In this document: piece after piece, positions 44,169 to 53,549 of the stretch
Position numbering within the stretch: position 1 is the stretch's first letter
Layout of the letters: each line of letters begins with the position of its first letter
DNA from: Streptomyces cellostaticus
GTDB taxonomy: Bacteria; Actinomycetota; Actinomycetes; Streptomycetales; Streptomycetaceae
Assembly: GCF_023630175.1 (NCBI RefSeq)
Contig: NZ_JALLIN010000039.1
Span: 1 to 64,000 of the forward strand
Length of the DNA stretch: 64,000 bases
Direction: 5' to 3'
The notes under the pieces: model-generated
What the model was told of the DNA's origin: nothing
The model's database searches: none
What the model saw: only the letters and a program-made list of their open reading frames with translations
Translations under genes and position numbers: made by a program

Positions 44169-45315
44169 CGCTCTCGCTCCTCGCTCTCGGCAGTTCGGCT
44201 TCGACATGCCAGCCCCGGTCGGTACCCGGGCCGGCTCGTAGTGTGCCGCCGAGCAGAGTCGCGCGCTCGCGCAGTCCGGTAAGTCCGTATCCGTCGCGAC
44301 CCCGGCCGGTGCGCCGGCCGTTGTCGCGCACGCTCACCCGTACCGAGTGCCGTTCCGCGGCGACCCGAACGACGAGCTCGGTCGCGTCGACCGCATGGCG
44401 CAGCGCGTTGGTCACCGACTCCTGCACGATCCGGTAGACGGCCGCGTCCACGGCCGGGGGCAGCGCGTCCAGTTCACCGTCGAGCCCCAAGTCGACCCTG
44501 AGGCGACCACCCGGGGTGCGCACCAGGCGCTCGAGATCCGCGACTCCGGCCGGGGGCGCCAGCTCGGCGCCGACCCCGCGGTCGCGCAGCGCTGCGACCA
44601 TGGCGCGCATTTCCTCCAGCGTGCGCGCCCCTTCCTCCTCGACCCCCTCCAGCGCCTCGACGGCGGCGGACGGGTCGGGGCCCGCGAGCACCCGGCCCGC
44701 CTGGGCGATGATCACCATGGCCGACACGTGGTGGGCCACCGTGTCGTGCAGTTCCCGGGCGAGCTGCTCGCGCTCGCGGGAGCGCACCTGCTCCAACTGC
44801 CGCTCGCGAGCGGTCACCCGGAACCGCACGGCAGCCCCGACCGCGCCGGGCAGCAGCAGGAAGACGAAGCCCACGACGTTCTCGACGACCGGGGTCCCGT
44901 CCGTGACGGAACACAGCGCGCTGGCCGCGAGGACCACCGCGCCGCCCAGCACGATCTCGGGTCCCGATCCCCACCGGGGCAGCGCGTACACCAGCACGAG
45001 CACGACCAGGCCGGTGTACAGGCCGACCGGCTCCCGCGGAGCGGCAGCCAGCGAGGCCACCTGGAGCAGGATCATCGCGCCGAACCCCAGCCCGACCACC
45101 GCCAGCGGGCGCGTCCGGCGCCACATGGGCAGCACGCACAGCCAGACGGCGAACACCACGGCCACCGGCCGCCACACGACGTCCTCGCGCAGCGTGGCCT
45201 CCAGCACCACACCGCCCAGGCCCGAGGCGAGCAGTGCCCAGTCCCGCCACACCCGTCCGGGCGCTCCGGGCGGCCGGGGTTCGGTCCACAGGGTTCGCAG
45301 GTCGTCTCGCAGCAC
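44143..45315 (-). CDS. Sensor histidine kinase (NarX/HisKA_3 type)
   Basis: A 390-residue membrane kinase. Five to six hydrophobic segments span residues about 27-165 with no large sensor domain, then the HisKA_3 box REQLARELHDTVAHHVSAMV (His190) and an HATPase domain ending DGYGLTGLRERATLLGG. Such intramembrane-sensing kinases often detect envelope or drug stress. GTG 45315 was chosen as the first start before the conserved LRDDLRTLW segment. Divergent from the MMPL transporter by 175 bp. Confidence 0.93.
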   Translation of the reverse strand: MLRDDLRTLWTEPRPPGAPGRVWRDWALLASGLGGVVLEATLREDVVWRPVAVVFAVWLCVLPMWRRTRPLAVVGLGFGAMILLQVASLAAAPREPVGLYTGLVVLVLVYALPRWGSGPEIVLGGAVVLAASALCSVTDGTPVVENVVGFVFLLLPGAVGAAVRFRVTARERQLEQVRSREREQLARELHDTVAHHVSAMVIIAQAGRVLAGPDPSAAVEALEGVEEEGARTLEEMRAMVAALRDRGVGAELAPPAGVADLERLVRTPGGRLRVDLGLDGELDALPPAVDAAVYRIVQESVTNALRHAVDATELVVRVAAERHSVRVSVRDNGRRTGRGRDGYGLTGLRERATLLGGTLRAGPGTDRGWHVEAELPRARSESGVHSRPRR

Positions 45316-45490
45316 GGCTCTCAGCCTAGGGATCGAGCTGTGCCGCGCATCGGCCGAAAGGACGGGACCTCCCTCCGCCCTCGGGCGGACGGATCCGCGG
45401 CCTGCGAGCCGATGTCCCGGAGCGCCGCGGCGACGAACCTCGGCATCGGCGGCCGTACGGAGGCGGCCGACGAGCTGGTTGGAGGACCCG

Positions 45491-47770
45491 ATGCTCACGA
45501 ATGCCCTCTTCCGCCTGGGCGCAGGCGCCGCCCGCCATCCGTGGCGGGTGATCGCGGCGTGGCTGCTCGCCGCCGCGCTTGCGGTCGTCGCCGCGATCGC
45601 CTTCGGCGGGCGGACCGCGGACTCGATGACCGCTCCGGGACTGGACTCCCAACGGGCCGCGGAACTGATCGAACGGGCAGGCACCGGCCAGGACGGGATG
45701 ACCGCCCAAGTGGTCGTCACCCCCCTCGACAGCGGGGCGACGTTCTTCGACCACGGCAGCGCGCGCACCGCTCTCACGCGGCTGCAGACCGAGGTGAAGG
45801 GGCTGCCGCACGTGCTCGGCGCGAGCGACCCGGCGGGGGCACTCGACGCAGGCCGGGACACCACCGTGCGCAGCGGCCTGGTCTCGGCCGACGGGCGGAT
45901 CGCGGTCGTCCGGGTGCAGTACCCCGACCAGAGCCGGCTGTCGACCGAAGACCTCGACGCCCTCGTCGATCTCGGCGACCGGCTGCGCGCCGAGCTGCCC
46001 CTGCGCATCGAGATGGGCGGGAACCTCTTCTACGTCTTCTCCGACCCCGACGGCGGCGCAAGCGAGCTGATCGGCCTCCTCGCAGCGGCCGCGATCCTGT
46101 TCCTGGCGTTCGGTTCGCTCGTCGCCGCCGCGCTGCCGATCGGCATGGCGGTCTTCGGGCTGACCGTCGGGGTTGCCACGATGACGGTACTGGCGGGGGT
46201 GACGGACGTCCCCACCTTCGCCCCTGTCCTGGGCAGCATGGTCGGGCTCGGAGTGGGCATCGACTACGCGCTGTTCGTGCTCGCCAGGCACCGGGAGTAC
46301 CTCGCGCGCGGGCTCGATCCCCGCGAGGCGGCGGGGCGAGCGGTGGCCACGGCGGGGCGGCCGGTGGTCTTCGCCGGCGGCACCGTCGTCGTATCGATTC
46401 TCGGCCTGGCGGTCGCGAACGTGCCGTTCATGACGGTGGGCGGGCTCGCCGTCTCGATCGTCGTTCTGACCATGGTGGTCGCGTCGGTGACGCTGCTGCC
46501 GGCCTTCCTCGGCGCCGCCGGCCCACGCCTGGCCCGGGCCGGCCGGATCGGCCGGATCGGCCGGGCTCTGCAGACCAGGAAGCCGGGCCGACTCGGCCGG
46601 CGGCGGGACCCGGCGGCGGGCGCCGCCCACGCCGCCGGGTGGCACCGCTGGATCGGGCACGTCAGCCGGCACCCGGTGCCGTACGCGGTCGGCGCGGCGG
46701 GGCTGCTGCTGACCGCGACGCTGCCCGTGCTCGGCCTGCGCGTCGGTCTGCCCGACGACGGCTCACTGCCCCACAGTCGTACCGAGCGCCGGGCCTACGA
46801 CCTCGTCGCCGAGGGGTTCGGCCCGGGCACCAACGGTCCCCTCGTCATCGCCGCGGACCCCGCGGGTGATCCGGGAGTGCTGGACCGACTCGTCGCAACG
46901 GTCGCGGCGGATCCGGGCATCGCATCCGTCGCGCCGACGCACATCGATCGGGCCACCGGCATCGCGACCCTCGTGGTGTTCCCGACCACCAGCCCTCAGG
47001 ACAAGGCCACGGCCGACACCATCGCCCGGCTGCGCACCGACGTGCTGCCCACGGCGATCGGGCACGGCCCGGCCAGGGCCCACGTCGGCGGCGCCGCCGC
47101 GAGCCTGTCCGATGTGGGCCAACGCACCAGCCAACGCCTGCCGGTGTTCGTCGCCGCCGTGCTGGTGATGTCGTTCCTGCTGCTGATGCTGGTCTTCCGC
47201 TCGATACTCGTACCGCTCAAGGCGGTACTGCTGAATCTGCTGAGCATCGGCGCGGCCTACGGCATCATGGTCGCGGTCTTCCAGTGGGGCTGGGGAGGCG
47301 CGCTCATCGGGCTGGAAGCGACGGTTCCGATCGTGTCGTTCATCCCGATGTTCCTCTTCGCCATCCTGTTCGGCCTGTCGATGGACTACGAGGTGTTCCT
47401 CCTCTCCCGCGTACGCGAGGAGTACCTGCGCACCGGCGACAACGACACGGCGATCGTGCGGGGCGTCTCGGGCACCGCCCGGATCATCACCTCGGCCGCC
47501 CTCATCATGGTGGCGGTCTTCCTGTCCTTCGCCGTCGCCGAGGACCCCTCCACCAAGATGTTCGGGCTCGGCCTGGCCACCGCGATCTTCATCGACGCCA
47601 CGGTCGTACGCATGGTGCTGGTACCGGCGACCATGACACTCCTCGGCCGGACCAACTGGTGGCTGCCGAAGTGGCTGGACTGGATGCTTCCCCGCGGCCC
47701 GGTCGGCACCGACGACGCCGACGCGGAATCCACGGGTGAGGCCCCGCGTCCACGGCTGGTTGACCGCTGA
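45491..47770 (+). CDS. MMPL/RND-family membrane transporter
   Basis: A 759-residue transporter of the MMPL (mycobacterial membrane protein large) family with two homologous halves. Each half has a periplasmic domain (about residues 40-180 and 400-530) followed by a bundle of TM helices. GLGVGIDYALFVLARHREYL and FGLSMDYEVFLLSRVREEYL carry the Asp-Tyr pairs of proton relay in TM4 and TM10. It exports lipids, pigments or drugs. ATG 45491 has GGAGG five bases upstream. Together with the divergent two-component genes it forms a self-contained export and sensing islet. Confidence 0.94.
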   Translation: MLTNALFRLGAGAARHPWRVIAAWLLAAALAVVAAIAFGGRTADSMTAPGLDSQRAAELIERAGTGQDGMTAQVVVTPLDSGATFFDHGSARTALTRLQTEVKGLPHVLGASDPAGALDAGRDTTVRSGLVSADGRIAVVRVQYPDQSRLSTEDLDALVDLGDRLRAELPLRIEMGGNLFYVFSDPDGGASELIGLLAAAAILFLAFGSLVAAALPIGMAVFGLTVGVATMTVLAGVTDVPTFAPVLGSMVGLGVGIDYALFVLARHREYLARGLDPREAAGRAVATAGRPVVFAGGTVVVSILGLAVANVPFMTVGGLAVSIVVLTMVVASVTLLPAFLGAAGPRLARAGRIGRIGRALQTRKPGRLGRRRDPAAGAAHAAGWHRWIGHVSRHPVPYAVGAAGLLLTATLPVLGLRVGLPDDGSLPHSRTERRAYDLVAEGFGPGTNGPLVIAADPAGDPGVLDRLVATVAADPGIASVAPTHIDRATGIATLVVFPTTSPQDKATADTIARLRTDVLPTAIGHGPARAHVGGAAASLSDVGQRTSQRLPVFVAAVLVMSFLLLMLVFRSILVPLKAVLLNLLSIGAAYGIMVAVFQWGWGGALIGLEATVPIVSFIPMFLFAILFGLSMDYEVFLLSRVREEYLRTGDNDTAIVRGVSGTARIITSAALIMVAVFLSFAVAEDPSTKMFGLGLATAIFIDATVVRMVLVPATMTLLGRTNWWLPKWLDWMLPRGPVGTDDADAESTGEAPRPRLVDR

Positions 47771-47810
47771 CTCCACTCCTGCCCGCCCTCGGCGTCCGGC
47801 ACCTCACCAC

Positions 47811-47983
47811 TAGCCAGTGCTGCGACCGGAAAGGTTCACCGGCTCGCGACGCCCGGCACGGCACCTCGCCGCGTTGTCGCATCATCCGAGTACGTCCGGT
47901 ACGCGGACGATGCTCCGCCTTGCGATGCACCGCACCGGACGCCGCGAGCCTTCCGGCAAACCCTTCCGGTCACAGCACTAGGC
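47811..47983. repeat. Long imperfect palindrome with two inverted copies of the 52-bp repeat
   Basis: The left part (from 47811) reads AGTGCTGCGACCGGAAAGG, the reverse complement of the repeat at 13.3 kb. The right part (to 47980, ending CACAGCACTA) is the same repeat in direct orientation. Between them GCATCATCCG and CGGACGATGC pair as a central stem. The whole 173 bp can fold on itself with small gaps. Read as a MITE-like non-autonomous element. Its right end supplies the TAG stop of the reductase gene on the minus strand. Confidence 0.75.
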
Positions 47984-49318
47984 GATGCGGGCCGCCGTCA
48001 GCAGGGCGTCCCAGTCGGCCAGTTTGACCACACCCCGCCCCAGTCGCGCGCCCAGCTCCGCCTCGGCGCGCTCGATGGCCAGCCAGCCCGCCCACGGCAC
48101 CGGCTCGACCCCGGCCGCCCGCAGCGCCGGGAGCGGGTCGTCCGGCCCGCGGCCGCGGGCCAGTGCGGGCGCGTCGGTGAGCAGCGAGGCGACGGTCTCC
48201 TTGGCGCACGGCCGGTTGGTGCCGATGACCCCCGTCGGACCGCGTTTGATCCATCCGGCGACGTACTCGCCCGGTGAGGTCGTGCCCTCGCGCAGCACGC
48301 GGCCCTGCCGGTGCGGCACGGTGCCGCTCGCCGCGTCGAAGGGCAGCCCGTCCAGCGGCACTCCGCGGTAGCCGACCGACCGCAGCACCAACTGGGCCGG
48401 CACGGTCTCGAACCGGCCGGTGCCCGCCACGCCCCCCTGACCGTCCGGTGCGGTCCGTTCGAAGCGCACCGCACCCACCCGGCCGTCCCGCGCGAGCAGT
48501 TCCACCGGCCGCAGGAAGAAGCGCAGCCGGATCCGGCGGCCGGCGCCGCCGGGCCGGTCCGTCACCCACCCGCGCAGTGTCTCCACGTTGCGGCGCCGGA
48601 CGGCCGGCAGCGCCGCCGGGTCGGCGCACCCGGGGTCCCGTGCCAGCTCGTCCGCGTCCACCGACACCTCGGTGCCGGGCAGGCCGCCCAGTTCGCGCAG
48701 CTCCTTGGTGGTGAAACGAGCCTGCGAGGGGCCGCGCCGGCCGACCATGTGGACCTCAGCGACCCCGCTCGCCGCCAGCGCGTCCAGCGCGGCCTGGGGC
48801 ATGTCCGTCGGACGCAGCTCGACGGGGCCCCGCGCCAGCATCCGCGTGACGTCCACGGCCACGTTGCCCACTCCGATGACCACCGCCGAGCGCACGCCGC
48901 GCACGAACCCGGCGTCGGCCGCGTCCGGATGGGCGCTGTACCAGGACACGAACTCGGTCGCCGACCAGCTCCCCGGCAGTTCCTCGCCGGGGATGCCCAG
49001 CCGGCGGTCGGCGGCGGCGCCCACGCAGTACACGACCGCGTCGTACAGCTCCCGAAGCCGCGCCACGGGCAGCCCGCCCGGCCCGCCCACCCGGACCCCG
49101 CCGAGGAAGCGCACCCGGTCGTGCTCCAGCACCGCGCGCAGGCTGCCCTGCAGGGACTTGATCTTCTCGTGGTCCGGGGCGACGCCGTACCGCACCAGGC
49201 CGTAGGGGCACGGCAGCCGGTCCAGCACGTCCACGCGGACCTCGGGATCGAGCTGGACCAGGTTCTGGGCGGTGTAGCACCCGCTCGGCCCGGAACCTAC
49301 GACGGCGACACGCAGCAC
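47978..49318 (-). CDS. FAD-dependent ferredoxin/adrenodoxin-type NADP reductase (FprA-like)
   Basis: A 446-residue reductase like mycobacterial FprA, passing electrons from NADPH to ferredoxin for P450s and other enzymes. FAD motif VAVVGSGPSGCYTAQNL, then CPYGLVRYGVAPDH, NADP motif AVVIGVGNVAVDVTRML, VGRRGPSQARFT, and the C-terminal GWIKRGPTGVIGTNRPCAKE. No ferredoxin gene is adjacent. The stop codon TAG lies in the terminal bases of the palindromic repeat. Start ATG 49318. Confidence 0.95.
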   Translation of the reverse strand: MLRVAVVGSGPSGCYTAQNLVQLDPEVRVDVLDRLPCPYGLVRYGVAPDHEKIKSLQGSLRAVLEHDRVRFLGGVRVGGPGGLPVARLRELYDAVVYCVGAAADRRLGIPGEELPGSWSATEFVSWYSAHPDAADAGFVRGVRSAVVIGVGNVAVDVTRMLARGPVELRPTDMPQAALDALAASGVAEVHMVGRRGPSQARFTTKELRELGGLPGTEVSVDADELARDPGCADPAALPAVRRRNVETLRGWVTDRPGGAGRRIRLRFFLRPVELLARDGRVGAVRFERTAPDGQGGVAGTGRFETVPAQLVLRSVGYRGVPLDGLPFDAASGTVPHRQGRVLREGTTSPGEYVAGWIKRGPTGVIGTNRPCAKETVASLLTDAPALARGRGPDDPLPALRAAGVEPVPWAGWLAIERAEAELGARLGRGVVKLADWDALLTAARIA

Positions 49319-49493
49319 GGCGTTACTCCTTGCCCCGAAGAAGGAGAGTGTGCGGACGGCTCCAGCATGGCACCGCCCGGTCCCGGGCGGCAGGGGCCGC
49401 GAGGGTGACCCGCACGTGGCCCGCGTACGGCCGCAGCCGCCCGCGGGGCGCCCTGCCGGGACCGGGCCCGGGGCGCCCCGCCCCCGGTGCCGC

Positions 49494-50186
49494 CTACTCG
49501 GCCGGCTTCCCGGGCGCCGTCCGCTCGGCCCGCTCCCCGGTCGCGAAGAAGCGCGACAGGTCCCGGCCCCGGGCCGCCGCGGGGTCCGTGTCGCTGCCCG
49601 GCGGTGTGCCCAGCTCCCAGTCGAGCCGGTACCGCTCGAACAGCTCGGCCCGCAGCGCCGGGACCGGCATCGGCGCCCCGGGCATCAGGGCCGCGAAGAC
49701 CGCGCCCATCAGGGTGGCCCGCAGCATCGGGTAGTCGGCCGTCACGTCGGCCGAGCCGTACCGCGCGACCGTGTCGCTCAGCAGCTCGGACAGCCGCCGC
49801 TGCTCCGGGCACTGCACGAAGCCCTCGGCCTGCAGCAGTCCGGCCATGTGCTGGCGCATGAGCACCGGTCGGTCGTGGGCGAGGCCCAGGATCGCGTCGA
49901 CGGCCCGGGCGAGACGCTCACGGCCGTCCTCGGTCCGCGGCTCCCGTTCCAGCGCCTCCTCCAGCGTGCGGTGCATCAGCCGGTGCACGGCCGACTGGAC
50001 GAGCTGGCGTTTGCCGGGGAAGTAGTACGACACCAGGCCGCGCGCCGAACCCGCCCGGTCCGCGATGTCGGTCAGCGTGGTGGCCTCGAAGCCGTGCTCG
50101 TCCACCAGTTCGACGGCGGCCTGCAGCAGTCGCTCCCGGGAGCGCCGCCGCAACTCTTCATTGACCGAGGCGCTTCGCGGGGACAT
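49494..50186 (-). CDS. TetR-family transcriptional regulator
   Basis: A 230-residue regulator with an N-terminal TetR helix-turn-helix (RLLQAAVELVDEHGFEATTL then TDIADRAGSARGLVSYYFPG) and a helical ligand domain. ATG 50186 follows an AGGAG site. A 19-bp dyad lies 15 bp upstream of the start, so autoregulation is likely. No obvious partner transporter is adjacent; the ligand is unknown. Confidence 0.92.
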   Translation of the reverse strand: MSPRSASVNEELRRRSRERLLQAAVELVDEHGFEATTLTDIADRAGSARGLVSYYFPGKRQLVQSAVHRLMHRTLEEALEREPRTEDGRERLARAVDAILGLAHDRPVLMRQHMAGLLQAEGFVQCPEQRRLSELLSDTVARYGSADVTADYPMLRATLMGAVFAALMPGAPMPVPALRAELFERYRLDWELGTPPGSDTDPAAARGRDLSRFFATGERAERTAPGKPAE

Positions 50187-50201
50187 CCTGTAACTCCTGC
50201 G

Positions 50202-50220
50202 TTGACTGGCTGCCAGCCAA
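50202..50220. promoter_or_regulatory. TetR-type operator dyad
   Basis: TTGACTGGCTGCCAGCCAA, a dyad centred on the middle T with one mismatched pair, directly upstream of the TetR gene and next to an AT-rich ACTATAC that could be a -10 element for either direction. Confidence 0.6.
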
Positions 50221-50301
50221 CTATACTCGGACGCAGGGGCTCCGCCATGTGCGGAGTCCGTCGAGAGCTGCCGTCCGTCTGGGGCGACGCGGGGGATCGT
50301 C

Positions 50302-51042
50302 TCAGACGGACGGCTTGAATCCGCCGTTCGCGGCCGCGTCGGCCGCGGGAGCCCGGCCGATCAGGTCCAGGACCGGCAGCAGCGCGTCCGGCCGCTGCGC
50401 CACCGGCAGATGGTCCACGAAGTGCACGCGGCAGCCCAGCGCGGTCGCACCGCCGTCCGCCGCTCTGCTGTCCCCGACCATCAGCACCTGGCGCGGATCT
50501 GCGCCCAGTTCCCGGCAGGCAGCCGAGAAGATCCGCGGGTCGGGCTTCTGCACGCCGTGTTCGTACGACAGCACATAGGCGTCCACGTACGCGTCGAGGC
50601 CGTGCTCGCGGAAGACCGGGCGCAGGTCCCAGCCGATGTTGCTGACCACGCCCACGCCGATCCCTCGTCCGCGCAGCGTTCGCAGCACCTCGGCCGTGTC
50701 CGGGTACGGCGACCATGCGGCGGGGGACATGTGCCGCTCGTACAGCGCGTCGTGCAGGCCGGAGCCGGGCAGTGGCACGCGCCGGGACAACCCGGTGTAG
50801 GCGGCCCGGTGCTGCTCGGCACTGCGGTCCCGGACGGCCCACAGCCCGGCCAGTTCCTCCGGTACCTCGACCGGGTCCGCGCCGCCCGGCAGCGCACCCG
50901 CCGCCTCCAACGCGGCCGCGGAGTCGGCGAGTTCGGGATCGGTCAGCGAGAGTCCGGCCTCGTCCAGCACGGCCCGCAGCCAGGACCCGGTCGACTCGAC
51001 GCGAAACAGGGTCCCGGAGAAATCGAAGAGCACGGCTGCCAT
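50302..51042 (-). CDS. HAD-superfamily hydrolase
   Basis: A 246-residue HAD hydrolase. Motif I is VLFDFSGTLFRVES, motif II VVSNIGWD, the Lys is in QKPDPRIF and motif IV is VGDSRAADGGA. The Asn in motif II and the GTLF start resemble the haloacid dehalogenase/2-deoxyglucose-6-phosphatase-like group. Substrate unknown. It begins 10 bp after the PAP2 phosphatase stop in the same direction, so the two are probably cotranscribed. Confidence 0.9.
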   Translation of the reverse strand: MAAVLFDFSGTLFRVESTGSWLRAVLDEAGLSLTDPELADSAAALEAAGALPGGADPVEVPEELAGLWAVRDRSAEQHRAAYTGLSRRVPLPGSGLHDALYERHMSPAAWSPYPDTAEVLRTLRGRGIGVGVVSNIGWDLRPVFREHGLDAYVDAYVLSYEHGVQKPDPRIFSAACRELGADPRQVLMVGDSRAADGGATALGCRVHFVDHLPVAQRPDALLPVLDLIGRAPAADAAANGGFKPSV

Positions 51043-51052
51043 GCGCCGGACT

Positions 51053-51748
51053 CTACCCGGACGCCGGGCCCGTCCGGCCTCTTCCCGGCCACTCGTACAC
51101 CGCCACGGCGACCGCCACCACCAACGCCCCCAGCAGCCAGCCGCCCAGCACGTCCGAGGGCCAGTGGACGCCCAGCCACACCCGGGTCACGCCCGCACCT
51201 GCCACCGAGACGGCGGCCAGGGCGACCCCTGTCCGCCACAGGGCCCGGCCGGCGCCCCGGCGGTGCAGCAGCCACAGCAGGAGTCCGCAGACGACGGTGG
51301 CCGTCATGGCGTGGCCGGAGGGGAAGGCCGCGTAGTGCGCGCGGTCGACGGGGTCCGGCCAGGACGGCCGGGGCCGGCCGACGGCGGACTTCACGCCCTG
51401 TTGCAGGACCGCGGCCAGCGCCACGGAGACCACCAGCCACCACGCGGTCCGCCAGGCCGCGCGGCGCCACACGAGCCACAGGGCCGCCGCGGCGCACACC
51501 AGGCGCATGGTCAGCGGATCCCAGACCCAGTCCGTGAGGACGCGGAAGGCGTGGGTGACCCCGTGGTCGCGCACCGCCCAGCGGTGGGTGGCGCCGGAGA
51601 CGTCGCCGTCCAGGACGAGCAGCGGGCGCCACCGCAGCGCCACGGGCGTCAGCAGCAGCGCCCAGCAGCCGGCGAGGACGGCCGCCACGCGGAGTGCCGT
51701 GCGGTGGCGCGGTGTGCGGGACGGGGTCCCGGTCGGCCGGCGGCGCAT
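51053..51748 (-). CDS. PAP2-family membrane phosphatase
   Basis: A 231-residue membrane phosphatase with about five or six TM helices. The three PAP2 motifs are KSAVGRPRP, PSGHAM and TRVWLGVHWPSD. It would dephosphorylate a lipid phosphate such as phosphatidic acid or undecaprenyl pyrophosphate. ATG 51748 was chosen because GAGGA lies seven bases before it; the frame extends to 51811. Confidence 0.92.
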   Translation of the reverse strand: MRRRPTGTPSRTPRHRTALRVAAVLAGCWALLLTPVALRWRPLLVLDGDVSGATHRWAVRDHGVTHAFRVLTDWVWDPLTMRLVCAAAALWLVWRRAAWRTAWWLVVSVALAAVLQQGVKSAVGRPRPSWPDPVDRAHYAAFPSGHAMTATVVCGLLLWLLHRRGAGRALWRTGVALAAVSVAGAGVTRVWLGVHWPSDVLGGWLLGALVVAVAVAVYEWPGRGRTGPASG

Positions 51749-51837
51749 GCTGCGATCCTCGTCGACGGCGTGGCCGGTCGCCAGTGGCCGGGGCACCGGC
51801 CCGCTCACCAAGGGACGGCCGGTCCTGCGGGCACCGG

Positions 51838-52773
51838 CTAGCCCAGTGCCCGCAGGACCGGAACGAGGGCCACCAGGACCGGGACCACCGGTACCAGGGC
51901 AGCCACCGCGGTCAGGCGCAGCCGGTGCAGGGCCGGGAGGCGGTCCGGGGGAGTGAGCAGCCGGTGCACGCGCTGCGGTACGTGCGCCTGCGGAGTCGGG
52001 GAGGGCCCGAACACGCCCCGGTCCTCGTTGAGCCCGACCAGCGCGAGCGCGGTCGTCAGCCGGCCGAAGCGCCGGGAGGCCGTGTCGTCGGCAGCCAGCT
52101 CGACCAGCCGGTGCATCTCGTCGCGGAACGCGGCGAAGACCGGCACCCGCGGGAAACCCTCCGCCAGCGCCGCCGAGCAGTGCAGCAGCCAGTCGTGCCG
52201 GGCCTGCGCGTGCCCCTGCTCATGGGCGAGGAGAGCGTCCAGTTGACGCCCCTTCAGCCGGGTCAGGGCGGCCGTGGTGACGACCAGCCGGGGTGCCGCG
52301 CCGGGCAGCCGCCAGGCGTCGGGCCGGTCGTCCTCGAGCACCACCAGCCGGCCCCCGTCCGGCTCCTCGCCGGGCAACAGCGGTGCCCGCTCAAGAAGTT
52401 CGTCCCGGCGAGCGCGCCGGCGTGAACGCGCCCGCAGGACCTGTCGCACCAGCATCGCCAGGCTCCACACCCCTCCGCAGGCCAGTGCCACGGCGATCGG
52501 CGCCGCCCAGGAGCCGGCCGTGCCGAGGGCGTACGCGTCCACCACCGCGCGCGGAGCCGTACCGAACACATGGCCGCGTACCGCCTGCCAGGCCGCGGCC
52601 GCGCTGAGCGTCATCGACAGGGCGCAGCTCAGCAGCACGGCCGCCACCACGCACTGCCAGGCCCACAGGGCGACCACCGGCTCCCGGTCCGGCCAGTCCG
52701 CCCGGGCGAGCAGCCGCGGGCCGAGGGCGGCGGTCAGGGCGCCGAGCAGCAACAGGGCCGCGGGGACCATCAT
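51838..52773 (-). CDS. M56/M48-type membrane zinc metalloprotease
   Basis: A 311-residue membrane protein with hydrophobic helices at about residues 1-20, 35-60, 90-112 and 288-308. The zinc motif HEQGH (184-188) lies in the cytoplasmic loop in the sequence LDALLAHEQGHAQARHDWLL, with a downstream Glu in ELAADDTASRR as third ligand. BlaR1/M56 relatives usually have a BlaI repressor next to them; none is seen here. ATG 52773 or the adjacent ATG 52770 is the start. Confidence 0.9.
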   Translation of the reverse strand: MMVPAALLLLGALTAALGPRLLARADWPDREPVVALWAWQCVVAAVLLSCALSMTLSAAAAWQAVRGHVFGTAPRAVVDAYALGTAGSWAAPIAVALACGGVWSLAMLVRQVLRARSRRRARRDELLERAPLLPGEEPDGGRLVVLEDDRPDAWRLPGAAPRLVVTTAALTRLKGRQLDALLAHEQGHAQARHDWLLHCSAALAEGFPRVPVFAAFRDEMHRLVELAADDTASRRFGRLTTALALVGLNEDRGVFGPSPTPQAHVPQRVHRLLTPPDRLPALHRLRLTAVAALVPVVPVLVALVPVLRALG

Positions 52774-52867
52774 GGGCAGCACCCTATGAGCGCACCGCCG
52801 CGCGGGCACGGTCCCCAGCGGTGAAGTGACGCAGGCAACGCCCGCACCCGCACGGCCGCCGGGCGGC

Positions 52868-53416
52868 TCACATGGCCAGCAGCATGGCCAGCATGCCGAT
52901 CCCCATCGACAGCCGGCACGCCCGTGCCAGCTCTGGACGGTCGCCCCAGCGCACCCCCGCCCGGGCGCCCGCCGGGGCGGCCGAGGGCACCAGACGGGCG
53001 CCCGTCAGCAGCACGTAGCCGGTGAAGTAGGCCAGCAGCACGCCCGTCACCGGCGGCACTCCGGCACCGGCGTGCGCATGGTGCTCGGCGGGGGAGACCG
53101 CCATGGCGAGGGACATGTAGACCATCGCCGCCGTCCCGACCAGGTGGTGCAGGTGGTGCGGTCCGGAACGCACGCCCCACAGGGCGCGCAGCGCGGCCGC
53201 CGCGAACACGGCCGCGTACAGCGGCCATGCCCACCCCGGCGGGGTGAACACCGTCGCGGGCACGGCCATCGCGGCCATGCCGAACCCCATCAGCGCCTCG
53301 CCGCCCGCGGCCCGGCGCTGCTCCTCGACGCCGCTGCGCATCCGCAGCAGGCAGTAGGCGCCGGTGGCCGCGCACAGCGCGACCAGCAGCCAGGCCGTCG
53401 AACCCGGTCCGTGCAA
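52868..53416 (-). CDS. DUF5134 membrane protein
   Basis: A 182-residue protein with about five hydrophobic helices and a His-rich segment (GPHHLHHLVGTAAMVYMSL and AEHHAHAGAG), matching the actinobacterial DUF5134 family. Function unknown; His-rich membrane proteins of this type are sometimes near copper genes, but none is seen here. TTG 53416 was chosen because GGGAGGGG stands six bases before it; an upstream ATG at 53479 lacks a ribosome-binding site. Confidence 0.8.
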   Translation of the reverse strand: MHGPGSTAWLLVALCAATGAYCLLRMRSGVEEQRRAAGGEALMGFGMAAMAVPATVFTPPGWAWPLYAAVFAAAALRALWGVRSGPHHLHHLVGTAAMVYMSLAMAVSPAEHHAHAGAGVPPVTGVLLAYFTGYVLLTGARLVPSAAPAGARAGVRWGDRPELARACRLSMGIGMLAMLLAM

Positions 53417-53549
53417 CGCGCACCCCTCCCGTTCGACGGTCGGTCGAGGGAAGCGATGCCCAGTGCCCGCGGCGCGCACGCGAGCGCAAGGGTGTACGCG
53501 GGGAGCATTCGCCGGAGCACAGCAGGTGAGCGGGCGAGTGAGGTAGATG

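Noticed and set aside
44516-47770. A 1084-codon frame beginning inside the sensor kinase
   Set aside because: Residues before 45491 are antisense to the kinase. The transporter starts at ATG 45491 with a GGAGG site.
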